Assembly (NCBI GenBank): GCA_943908425.1
Contig: CALTTC010000039.1
Coordinates: forward strand, 1 to 13,608
DNA from: an uncultured Moraxella sp.
GTDB lineage: Bacteria; Pseudomonadota; Gammaproteobacteria; Pseudomonadales; Moraxellaceae
Reading direction: 5' to 3'
Length of the DNA: 13,608 nucleotides
A model generated the notes under the pieces. That model saw only the letters and a list, made by a program, of their open reading frames with translations, had not been told where the DNA came from and did not search any database. The position numbers and the translations under genes were made by a program. Shown in pieces: positions 8,102 through 13,553 of the stretch (position 1 is its first letter; each line of letters starts with the position of its first letter).

Positions 8102-8169
8102 CCTTATGTTAAAAAAACACCAAAAGTTTAACATATAACAAGCGATATGTTAAGCCACTTAACATAAGG
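8102..8169 (-). promoter_or_regulatory. fic gene 1 promoter inside nested TTAACAT inverted repeats
   Basis: The outer arms CCTTATGTTAA (8102-8112) and TTAACATAAGG (8159-8169) are perfect reverse complements. The inner arms TTAACATAT (8128-8136) and ATATGTTAA (8145-8153) are too. A minus-strand promoter, TTAACA (8153-8148), 17-base spacer, TAAACT (8130-8125), uses the inner arms, and the outer left arm contains the AAGG of the ribosome site. This layout suits repression by a dimeric DNA-binding protein, possibly the Fic winged helix. Confidence 0.7.
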
Positions 8170-8833
8170 CGAAAACGTGTTCAAAAAACGCCAAAAACTT
8201 AACCTATCACCAAATCCCAATTTTTCAATTTCGCGGTTATAAAAATTTGCTTAGGGCTTCGGTTCTTAGCAGTCGCTTGCCCAAACTTTTTCACCGCCCC
8301 TGCCTATCCTAAGCTTACCACAATAATTGACTGATACCAAAGCTACAATTGGCTGGTTATCATTGGCTAGTTACCGTTAGTCATCTGTGCCAATGGCTCA
8401 ATTAAGGGCTAGTTACTCGCCATAAAGATTATAACCAATCCAAAACCAACCTAGCCATCACCACTTAACCATAACTAGCCTTAATCTTGCCATACAACGC
8501 CCCCTTGTGCTTGTCGCTGTTACCCTAGTGCCTTGTATACCTTTGTTGCCTTGGGTGTGCTGTGGGGCTTTAATGGGGTTATTTGGTGCTGTGCAATGGT
8601 TCTTTGTTATTGTGTCGCTGTCTGCGTGGTTATCTGCGTGTTATTCTCTATAGTGGTAGCGATAATTTAGTTAAAACAACTTGCCTGCCTATAGATACTT
8701 ATAAGCAGGGCAAAGGCTCGGTAAAGATAAAAGCTAGTGTTGGCTTGGTGCTTATTTAAATAACAAGTAGGCAAGCGTGGTTTAAGGGGGTGTGTTATTG
8801 GTAATGGCTGGCTTGGGTTAATGGGGTGATAAG
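8170..8833. other. 664-base stretch without a convincing gene
   Basis: No supported protein. It contains recurrent GGCTAGTTA/TAACTAGCC words, a long inverted repeat (8401-8485), a bulged hairpin TTGCCTGC...GCAGGGCAA near 8680-8712, and a minus-strand 11-codon frame (8493-8458) preceded by a strong AAGGGGG. A plus-strand hydrophobic frame (8507-8653) lacks a ribosome site. It may be decayed sequence or hold an untranslated RNA. Confidence 0.5.
8401..8485. repeat. Inverted repeat with 14-15 base arms
   Basis: ATTAAGGGCTAGTTA (8401-8415) and TAACTAGCCTTAAT (8472-8485) are reverse complements apart from a single extra G, flanking 56 bases. Further GGCTAGTTA copies lie just upstream, near 8366. 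The function is not recognised. Confidence 0.7.
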
Positions 8834-9109
8834 CTAAGCCAACCGCTCAAACGCTTGTTTTAATATCTCTTCATCTACCCCTAATTGCTTAAGCTCAAAG
8901 GCTAACCGCTCACTATCGCTAAACAAATACCGCTGTTCATCATCTCTTAACCCTTTGGCTACATAAGCCTTTAATAAAGCTTGATAGCCACTAAAGCCCT
9001 TTTTGGGGGCAATCTGCTTTAGGCTTTCTACCACATCCTTAGGCATTCGTATTGTAACAGCGGTAAGCTCACGTTCTTTTGTTAAGCGGTCTTTAATTAC
9101 TTTGTTCAT
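8834..9109 (-). CDS. brnA: BrnA-type antitoxin (ribbon-helix-helix)
   Basis: Antitoxin of the type II BrnT/BrnA pair, 91 residues. It binds and neutralises BrnT and usually represses the operon. Residues about 15-55 (ELTAVTIRMPKDVVESLKQIAPKKG...YQALLKAYVAKGL) form the RHH DNA-binding fold: a beta strand of alternating residues, then two helices. The acidic C-terminal tail (about 65-91) would wrap the toxin. ATG 9109 lies 17 bases inside the 3' end of brnT, a coupling typical of this family where the toxin gene comes first. The frame is intact and ends TAG at 8834. No clear terminator follows. Confidence 0.85.
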   Translation of the reverse strand: MNKVIKDRLTKERELTAVTIRMPKDVVESLKQIAPKKGFSGYQALLKAYVAKGLRDDEQRYLFSDSERLAFELKQLGVDEEILKQAFERLA

Positions 9110-9392
9110 AGTTTTGTCTCTCTTGTTTGGTGGCGTACCTTGCGGATATTATCCTAAGCTCGTCCGCCGTGGTTTCAATATGCACCACAAATAACAGCTG
9201 GCTTGCATCATCATAACCAATTATCGCTTGGCGGTATTCGCTATTGTCGCTTGCTTCTACCACAATAAAAAATGGGTCAAAAAATGCTGTACAGGCCTGC
9301 CTAAATGTTACCTTGTGCTTTTTGGCATTGATAAGGGCTTTTTTCTCGTCCCAAACAAATTTAACGCCATTTAGGTTGTAATAACTCATCAT
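9093..9392 (-). CDS. brnT: BrnT-type toxin (DUF497, RelE-like RNase fold)
   Basis: Predicted translation-inhibiting RNase toxin of 99 residues (98 if the second ATG at 9389 is used), close to the family's usual length of about 90-95. Family signatures are FVWDEKKALINAKKHKVTFRQACTAFFD at residues about 12-39, a central strand pair with YRQAIIGY, and the C-terminal RIISARYATKQERQNYE at about 80-96. There is no good Shine-Dalgarno directly before its ATG. Instead a four-codon frame with a strong AAGGGGG site ends five bases upstream, so translation probably depends on re-initiation. It is transcribed from the promoter in the 296-base repeat copy 1 and overlaps brnA. No disabling change is seen. 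Confidence 0.88.
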   Translation of the reverse strand: MMSYYNLNGVKFVWDEKKALINAKKHKVTFRQACTAFFDPFFIVVEASDNSEYRQAIIGYDDASQLLFVVHIETTADELRIISARYATKQERQNYEQSN

Positions 9393-9396
9393 CTAC

Positions 9397-9411
9397 TTAT
9401 TTACTTTGCAT
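9397..9411 (-). other. Leader mini-frame in front of brnT (ATG CAA AGT AAA TAA)
   Basis: This is the capped start of the tacA reading frame carried by the 296-base repeat. ATG 9411 has the same AAGGGGG ribosome site as tacA but meets TAA after four codons because the repeat ends there. The brnT ATG follows five bases after the stop, in another frame. Confidence 0.7.
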
Positions 9412-9445
9412 TATTGCCCCCTTTTGTGTGTCTGTTAGGCGTACC

Positions 9446-9474
9446 ATTCTACCCCAACCGCCAACCCATCACAA
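9446..9474 (-). promoter_or_regulatory. Promoter of brnTA in repeat copy 1
   Basis: Minus strand: TTGTGA (9474-9469), 17-base spacer, TAGAAT (9451-9446). Transcription would begin near 9439, about 28 bases before ATG 9411. The ATG at 9447 falls inside the -10 and cannot be the start. Confidence 0.6.
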
Positions 9475-9511
9475 TACCCAAATCCCCCATAAAAAAATAT
9501 CCCAAAAAAGC

Positions 9512-9620
9512 GGTAACTTCGGTAACCTAGTAACCGCCCTTTATTTACAAGGGTTTCAAGGTTACCCAAATAGTAACGGTTACCCAAATTTTTAGTAACC
9601 AAGCCATTTTTTAAGTAACC
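9512..9620. promoter_or_regulatory. Array of GTAAC/GTTAC boxes upstream of brnTA
   Basis: Eight boxes in about 110 bases in both orientations (near 9513, 9522, 9530, 9561, 9573, 9579, 9595 and 9615), including two GGTTACCCAAA units 18 bases apart. The same array lies at 10532-10640 in copy 2. It could be an operator or an iteron-like binding site. Confidence 0.65.
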
Positions 9621-9623
9621 AAT

Positions 9624-9648
9624 AAAAAACCCCCCTTATTTTGGGGGC
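9624..9648 (-). terminator. Rho-independent terminator in repeat copy 1
   Basis: Minus strand: GCCCCC, loop AAAATAA, GGGGGG, then TTTTTT. It lies downstream of the tacAT unit and would insulate brnTA from it. Confidence 0.8.
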
Positions 9649-9703
9649 TTGATTGTCTGATTGTGGCTTATAAAATTGTGGCTTAAAAAAATGGGCAGTC
9701 ATC

Positions 9704-10159
9704 TTAATCACCAATACTATTAACACTCATAATTAACCTATACGGCACATCGGTTGGCAAAAACCCAAATCGCTGATAGTAGCTTAATAGCTCATCGCTT
9801 TTGGCATCTATCACCACAAAAGCCACTCCGCCAATCGTGCTAATCTGCTTTGCCTTTTTTAGGGCGTGGGCTAACAGTAACTTGCCTACCCCCTGCCCTT
9901 GCTGTGTGGTATGAACGCCAACCCTACCAATCAAAACCGCTGGTATATGCTTAGGATAGCCCTTTAGGTCAAGAATTAACGTCATTACCGTTAAGCTATA
10001 AAACCCTATAATCGTCTCACCATCTGCCAATACATAAACCTTGGCAAGCTGTTTTTTGATATGCTAGCTTGCCATCTGCTTTAAATATTGGTCTATGTCA
10101 TCATCGCCACAACTAAAGGCGTGTTTGTTATGGTGCTTGGCTAATAGCTCAAACTGCAT
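9704..10159 (-). pseudogene. TacT-type GNAT acetyltransferase toxin, interrupted by an amber codon
   Basis: Read from ATG 10159, the 151-codon frame matches a TacT-type toxin, which acetylates aminoacyl-tRNA: the N-terminal FSCGDDDIDQYLKQMAS fits the F-x-CG...YL opening of the family. Codon 32 is TAG (10066-10064), where relatives normally continue with Gln or another residue before D/H-I-K. After it the frame continues with VYVLADGETIIGFYSLT, the acetyl-CoA loop QGQGVG, and the late catalytic-type tyrosine in SYYQRFGF. The rest is undamaged, so the break is a single base change. The ATG overlaps the tacA stop (TAATG), the normal operon coupling. Re-initiation at TTG 10030 would give 108 residues lacking the first acetyltransferase strands. 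A sequencing error or amber suppression would restore it. Confidence 0.85.
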
Positions 10160-10431
10160 TAAGTGTTATCCTTGATACTATTAAGCCCTGCCATCAAATC
10201 CATCATCGCCTTATTGGGGGGTGGTGGATTGTCTAAAAGACTGGCTATTTGCTCGCCATCTTGCCCACTCAACCGCCAAAGCCCTTGCGTGTCCTGTAAT
10301 ACCTGCAAACTTTTATCATAGGCAACGGTTAAAATAAACTGGCTCATACTAACCCCCATAATACGGCTTGCCTCTTCCATCACCGCCTTGGCGTGGTCTG
10401 TCGTGCGTAAACTGATACGGCTACTTTGCAT
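10159..10431 (-). CDS. TacA-type antitoxin (DUF1778, ribbon-helix-helix)
   Basis: Antitoxin of the GNAT toxin pair, 90 residues, binding operator DNA and the toxin. The N-terminal SSRISLRTTDHAKAVMEEASRIMGVSMSQFILTVAYDKS (residues about 3-41) is the RHH fold of DUF1778. The C-terminal part, with LLDNPPPPNKAMMDLMAGL, contains the toxin-neutralising segment typical of the family (LLDNPP.PN..L). The start ATG 10431 has AAGGGGG seven bases upstream; a longer frame from 10467 would begin inside the -10 element and is rejected. The gene overlaps the broken tacT by one base (TAATG). Because the toxin is interrupted, this may now be an orphan antitoxin or operator-binding protein. Confidence 0.88.
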   Translation of the reverse strand: MQSSRISLRTTDHAKAVMEEASRIMGVSMSQFILTVAYDKSLQVLQDTQGLWRLSGQDGEQIASLLDNPPPPNKAMMDLMAGLNSIKDNT

Positions 10432-10465
10432 TATTGCCCCCTTTTGTGTGTCTGTTAGGCGTACC

Positions 10466-10494
10466 ATTCTACCCCAACCGCCAACCCATCACAA
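10466..10494 (-). promoter_or_regulatory. Promoter of tacAT in repeat copy 2
   Basis: Same elements as in copy 1: TTGTGA (10494-10489), 17-base spacer, TAGAAT (10471-10466). It gives a leader of about 28 bases to ATG 10431. Confidence 0.6.
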
Positions 10495-10531
10495 TACCCA
10501 AATCCCCCATAAAAAAATATCCCAAAAAAGC

Positions 10532-10640
10532 GGTAACTTCGGTAACCTAGTAACCGCCCTTTATTTACAAGGGTTTCAAGGTTACCCAAATAGTAACGGT
10601 TACCCAAATTTTTAGTAACCAAGCCATTTTTTAAGTAACC
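10532..10640. promoter_or_regulatory. Array of GTAAC/GTTAC boxes upstream of tacAT
   Basis: Copy of the eight-box array at 9512-9620, base for base. It lies between the DUF3631 terminator and the tacAT promoter. Confidence 0.65.
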
Positions 10641-10643
10641 AAT

Positions 10644-10668
10644 AAAAAACCCCCCTTATTTTGGGGGC
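10644..10668 (-). terminator. Rho-independent terminator after the DUF3631 gene
   Basis: Minus strand: GCCCCC, loop AAAATAA, GGGGGG, T-run. It lies about 35 bases after the DUF3631 stop. Confidence 0.8.
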
Positions 10669-10702
10669 TTGATTGTCTGATTGTGGCTTATAAAATTGTG
10701 GC

Positions 10703-11830
10703 TTAAAAAAATGGGCAATCGTCCTCTATTGGGGGCGGTAAATATCGCTCCCATAATAACATCATTTGGGCTTTTTCATAGCCTTTGGCGGTGGCAGTGG
10801 CATCAAATTTAACAGTTTTGGTAGCAAGCCCAAAGCCTTTAATCAGCTTGCTAAGCTTGTATAAGCTAATGGGTAGCCCATTGTCATAGGTTGCCCATTG
10901 CATATCAGGGATAGCGGTTAATCGCTCGTGCAAAAACCTAAGGCTCATTTTATCGCCCCCATTCCATACCGCCCTAATATCGGCTAATAACTGCTCATTT
11001 TGGCTTAGCTCGCCCTTATCTTGGCAAATGGCAAGGCAAGCATTTACCGCCCTATCATAAATGCCCAATACGCTTGCAATTTGTAATAAAAACTCCCAAT
11101 TATTAAAATCTCTATCGTTAATAGGCAATAGCGGTATATGGGTGGCAACAATGGCATCTATATTATCGCTTGCCCATCGCTTTACCACCGCTTTTATTTC
11201 ATCGGTTTTGGCGTGGGGTAGGGTTTTTAGGGTAAGCCTTTGGGCGGTCTCGCCTTGGTGCTTACGGCGTAAATTAAAGCGTATGGCACGGCTGGCAAAC
11301 GTGCCTTGCATCTCGCCAATCCCTGCAAACACTTTCGCCCCATAAGCGTTAAAGGTATCCACCGCTCCGCCATTATCGGTATTGATACGTGGGGTAATGC
11401 TTGCGTGTCTGCTGTAACCTGCGTTAATAATGCCTAGTAGCTCGCCTTTGTCTTTTAAGCTTGTGTCTATCTCATCTACCAATAAGCAAGGGCGGTATTT
11501 CTCCATTACTCGGTATAATACCGCTTGGGTGATATTATTGGCGGTAAAGGGTCTATCCACTACCCTTGCAAACAAGCCAAACAACGTGCTTTTACCGCAT
11601 TGCTTTTCAGGGCTAGTTATCCACGCTATAGGGGCAATTTGGCTATGCCCTACCAAATAGCTAAATATCACCCATAACACAAAGGCAATTTTGTAGCATT
11701 CATCAATCACCATATACGCATCAACTAAGCCATACAAGGCGTTAAATACCTGCTCGCCTGCCTGTGGCTCACTGTGTGGCGTGGTGTCTTGTACCAAATC
11801 ACCGCTTTTATAATCGGCAACAAAGCCCAA
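10703..11830 (-). CDS. DUF3631 domain protein (AAA+/helicase-like ATPase of mobile elements)
   Basis: Predicted P-loop ATPase of 375 residues. Walker A is SPEKQCGKST (73-82), Walker B is LLVDEID (116-122), and an ASRAIRF stretch (179-185) may hold a sensor or finger arginine. After it come a helical region and a C-terminal winged-helix-like part (about 305-345, LYKLSKLIKGFG). DUF3631 is usually the helicase-like C-terminal portion of primase/replication proteins of phages, plasmids and islands. Here no TOPRIM or zinc-finger primase part is present, and an in-frame TAA lies just before the start. The start is TTG 11830 with AAAAGG five bases upstream. The last codons (DDCPFF) run into the 296-base repeat. 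It could be a stand-alone ATPase or the truncated remainder of a larger protein. Confidence 0.8.
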   Translation of the reverse strand: MGFVADYKSGDLVQDTTPHSEPQAGEQVFNALYGLVDAYMVIDECYKIAFVLWVIFSYLVGHSQIAPIAWITSPEKQCGKSTLFGLFARVVDRPFTANNITQAVLYRVMEKYRPCLLVDEIDTSLKDKGELLGIINAGYSRHASITPRINTDNGGAVDTFNAYGAKVFAGIGEMQGTFASRAIRFNLRRKHQGETAQRLTLKTLPHAKTDEIKAVVKRWASDNIDAIVATHIPLLPINDRDFNNWEFLLQIASVLGIYDRAVNACLAICQDKGELSQNEQLLADIRAVWNGGDKMSLRFLHERLTAIPDMQWATYDNGLPISLYKLSKLIKGFGLATKTVKFDATATAKGYEKAQMMLLWERYLPPPIEDDCPFF

Positions 11831-11844
11831 TAATGCCTTTTAAA

Positions 11845-11907
11845 TTGCAAGGCGTGGCGGTCAAGGTATGAAAAAACCGCCGTTTAGTAGCTAGCCTAGC
11901 CTTGCAA
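11845..11907. repeat. Nested inverted repeats between fic gene 2 and the DUF3631 gene
   Basis: TTGCAAGGC (11845-11853) pairs with GCCTTGCAA (11899-11907). Inside, GGCGGT (11856-11861) pairs with ACCGCC (11876-11881). The inner loop carries a T-run on the minus strand rather than after the stem, so it is not a standard terminator. Confidence 0.65.
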
Positions 11908-11915
11908 AGGGGATA

Positions 11916-11931
11916 TATCCAAATTTGGATA
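11916..11931. promoter_or_regulatory. 16-base perfect palindrome TATCCAAATTTGGATA
   Basis: A perfect palindrome three bases beyond the fic gene 2 stop and about 85 bases upstream of the DUF3631 start. The symmetric form suggests an operator for a dimeric repressor. No promoter is clear beside it. Confidence 0.5.
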
Positions 11932-11934
11932 CAT

Positions 11935-13101
11935 CTAATCATTTAACGATAATTTACCATTGTCTTTTAACAATCCTAAATCCAATAAGCCTTTCACATC
12001 TCTATAAAACGTCCTATCACTTTTGCCTTGGTAAATGGCTTTAACAGCAGGCAAGGCGATAAGCTCGCTTTGTTTAAGGGCAGTGCCTGTGTCTGTTAGA
12101 TATGCCATTAAATTAAATTGCCTATCGTTTATTTGTTTATTCGTGCGTGCTTTTATAAGCTCGCTTTGTAGTAGCAAGGTTTTTAATAACTGGTTGGTTT
12201 GGTCGTGTAATTCGTTAATCGTCACAAATAAGCCATCTAATACAAATTGGGCAAACGCTTGATTAGGGTTTGGTGTTTTGCTAGCCAATTTACGGCAGTG
12301 ATTAAACAAGGCAAAATATTGGGTAATGTTCTGCTCATAATACCGCCAAATGGCAGATGATGAAAAGTGATACCCTGCTTGCTCAAGCAACAACATCTCC
12401 AGTAACCGCCCTGTTCTGCCGTTACCGTCCCAAAAGGGGTGAATAAGCTCAAAATAATAGTGAATAAGGCACGCCCTAATAACGGCATTGGTTGCCATCA
12501 ATGCATCACTATTTGCCCATTCACAAAGGCAATGCATTAGGTAGTTAATATCATCTAAGCACTTAGGGGGGCGATAAGCTCCCCCGCTATGCTCATTGCC
12601 TACCAATGTTTTTTGCCCCTGTTGGTTGTCTCGGTATTGCCCTGCTATGGTTTCATCTAACCCTTGACAAACAAGCCTATGGATATGAATGGCTAAAGCA
12701 GGGGTTATGGGGGCATTGCCATAGGTATTGACTTTGGTTGTGCTTGATGTCTGCTTAACCCATTGCCACGCTGTTTTAAGGTTTAAAAGGCGTATTTCGT
12801 TTAAGCTTTGCAAGGTTTTGGGGTCTTGTTTCAATAATTGTGCTGTTTCAAGCTCACTATACTCGCCCCCTTCAATGGTATTGGTACTATAAATACTGCT
12901 TGCCAATACTCGCTCACTTAAAGCATCAACCACGCTTGGTAAGGTTGGGATACTATTTAGGCGTTTTTGGGCATCACTAACACGGTCAAGCAAGGGCGTA
13001 AGGGCATCAATATCCACGCCCAAGCTAAACGTAAACCTACCGCTTTTATAGGTATCCACTCTTAAGGTAGTTGGGTCTTGCCAAATGTTGTTTAATTGCA
13101 T
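11935..13101 (-). CDS. Fic family protein (class II), gene 2
   Basis: Predicted AMPylating Fic protein of 388 residues from ATG 13101. The catalytic motif HPFWDGNGRTGR is complete (H221-R232). An inhibitory TNTIEG (73-78) matches (S/T)xxxE(G/N), placing it in class II with an N-terminal autoinhibitory helix. The N-terminal Fic/DOC domain (YKSGRFTFSLGVDID...) leads into the core, and the C-terminal 60 residues (RQFNLMAYLTDTG...TFYRDVKGLLDLGLL) look like a winged helix. ATG 13101 follows AGGG by four bases. In-frame starts at 13134 (ATG) and 13164 (TTG) are possible, but they lie in a repeated AT-rich box region with no ribosome site at 13134. It differs clearly from the other Fic protein (HPFWDG against HPFNDG), so it is not a recent duplicate. 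Target unknown. Confidence 0.9.
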   Translation of the reverse strand: MQLNNIWQDPTTLRVDTYKSGRFTFSLGVDIDALTPLLDRVSDAQKRLNSIPTLPSVVDALSERVLASSIYSTNTIEGGEYSELETAQLLKQDPKTLQSLNEIRLLNLKTAWQWVKQTSSTTKVNTYGNAPITPALAIHIHRLVCQGLDETIAGQYRDNQQGQKTLVGNEHSGGAYRPPKCLDDINYLMHCLCEWANSDALMATNAVIRACLIHYYFELIHPFWDGNGRTGRLLEMLLLEQAGYHFSSSAIWRYYEQNITQYFALFNHCRKLASKTPNPNQAFAQFVLDGLFVTINELHDQTNQLLKTLLLQSELIKARTNKQINDRQFNLMAYLTDTGTALKQSELIALPAVKAIYQGKSDRTFYRDVKGLLDLGLLKDNGKLSLND

Positions 13102-13121
13102 ATCACCCTGTTTATCAAATA

Positions 13122-13143
13122 TTTTGTCAAGCATTTTGTCAAA
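13122..13143. repeat. 22-base direct repeat, copy 1, before fic gene 2
   Basis: Two TTTTGTCAA boxes 12 bases apart. The whole 22-base unit is identical at 13201-13222. It lies directly upstream of ATG 13101 and may be an operator; on the minus strand the boxes read TTGACAAAA, resembling -35 elements. Confidence 0.75.
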
Positions 13144-13167
13144 GCTCAATGCCTTATATGGCAATGC

Positions 13168-13374
13168 TTACCGCCTGTTTTTTGGGCTAAAACTGGGCTT
13201 TTTTGTCAAGCATTTTGTCAAACTTGCCCATTCGTTTTTTTTAAGCTTGTTATCCAGTGTTAAAAGCGTTAAATAATGGGCTTTTGCGGTGGATAAAATC
13301 AGTGCATCAGGCAGTTTTATTTTGTGCTGTTGGCGTATGTCTATGGCAACTTTAGCGGTGGTATTATCCAGTGG
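13168..13374 (-). pseudogene. Remnant of a PIN-domain (VapC-type) RNase toxin, 5' part lost
   Basis: A 68-codon minus-strand frame, bounded upstream by TGA (13377-13375) and ending in TAA at 13168. It reads LDNTTAKVAIDIRQQHKIKLPDALILSTAKAHYLTLLTLDNKLKK, the C-terminal half of a PIN-domain toxin: the acidic active-site D in LPDA and the later LTLLTLDNKL strand/helix are typical of VapC. The first half, with the initial catalytic Asp and the start codon, is absent, as is any VapB antitoxin. Beyond KLKK the frame runs on for about 22 residues into the 22-base repeat, so the original stop also seems lost. It cannot encode a working toxin. It sits directly upstream of fic gene 2. Confidence 0.8.
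13201..13222. repeat. 22-base direct repeat, copy 2, inside the PIN remnant
   Basis: Identical to 13122-13143 (offset 79). It lies in the read-through tail of the PIN remnant, encoding SLTKCLTKK on the minus strand. Confidence 0.75.
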
Positions 13375-13553
13375 TCAGTGAAAAACAATACACCTAAGAT
13401 AATGATTTATATAACAAAAATTAAAAATCAATCGGTAATGTACTGTTAAATATACTGCCACATAAAAAAATAAGGCGGTAGAGCTTACCTTTTTCCCTAA
13501 ACTTTAAGCTTATATAATACCATATCCGCCACTCATCCGTTAGTCTAAATTTA
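13375..13553. other. AT-rich non-coding stretch right of the PIN remnant
   Basis: No gene is supported. The PIN homology stops abruptly near 13374, so a junction is likely there. GGTA...TACC followed by TTTTT (13474-13496) is a weak plus-strand hairpin only. Confidence 0.4.

Larger units (their letters stand above)
9402..9697 (-). repeat. 296-base perfect direct repeat, copy 1 (control cassette of brnTA)
   Basis: Identical at every base to 10422-10717 (offset 1020). In transcription order it holds the tail codons TGC CCA TTT TTT TAA, a terminator, eight GTAAC/GTTAC boxes, a promoter, a ribosome site and ATG CAA AGT. Beyond the left end the sequence switches to brnT; beyond the right end it switches to the end of the tacT pseudogene. 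Confidence 0.97.
10422..10717 (-). repeat. 296-base perfect direct repeat, copy 2 (control cassette of tacAT)
   Basis: Identical to 9402-9697. Here the right end lies inside the final codons of the DUF3631 gene and the left end inside the third tacA codon (ATG CAA AGT). It therefore spans exactly from the upstream gene's tail to the downstream gene's start. Confidence 0.97.

Noticed and set aside
8507..8653. 48-codon hydrophobic plus-strand frame, like a small membrane toxin
   Set aside because: No ribosome site at its GTG, no charged residues, opposite strand to the whole block, and no promoter. An internal ATG at 8573 has only a weak G-rich stretch upstream.
9512..9620. GTAAC boxes as a CRISPR array
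   Set aside because: Units are only 5-8 bases long, in both orientations, with irregular short spacing, and no cas gene is present.
10432..10467. Longer TacA starting at ATG 10467 (MVRLTDTQ...)
   Set aside because: This ATG overlaps the -10 element, so transcripts begin downstream of it. ATG 10431 has a strong Shine-Dalgarno and gives the normal DUF1778 length.
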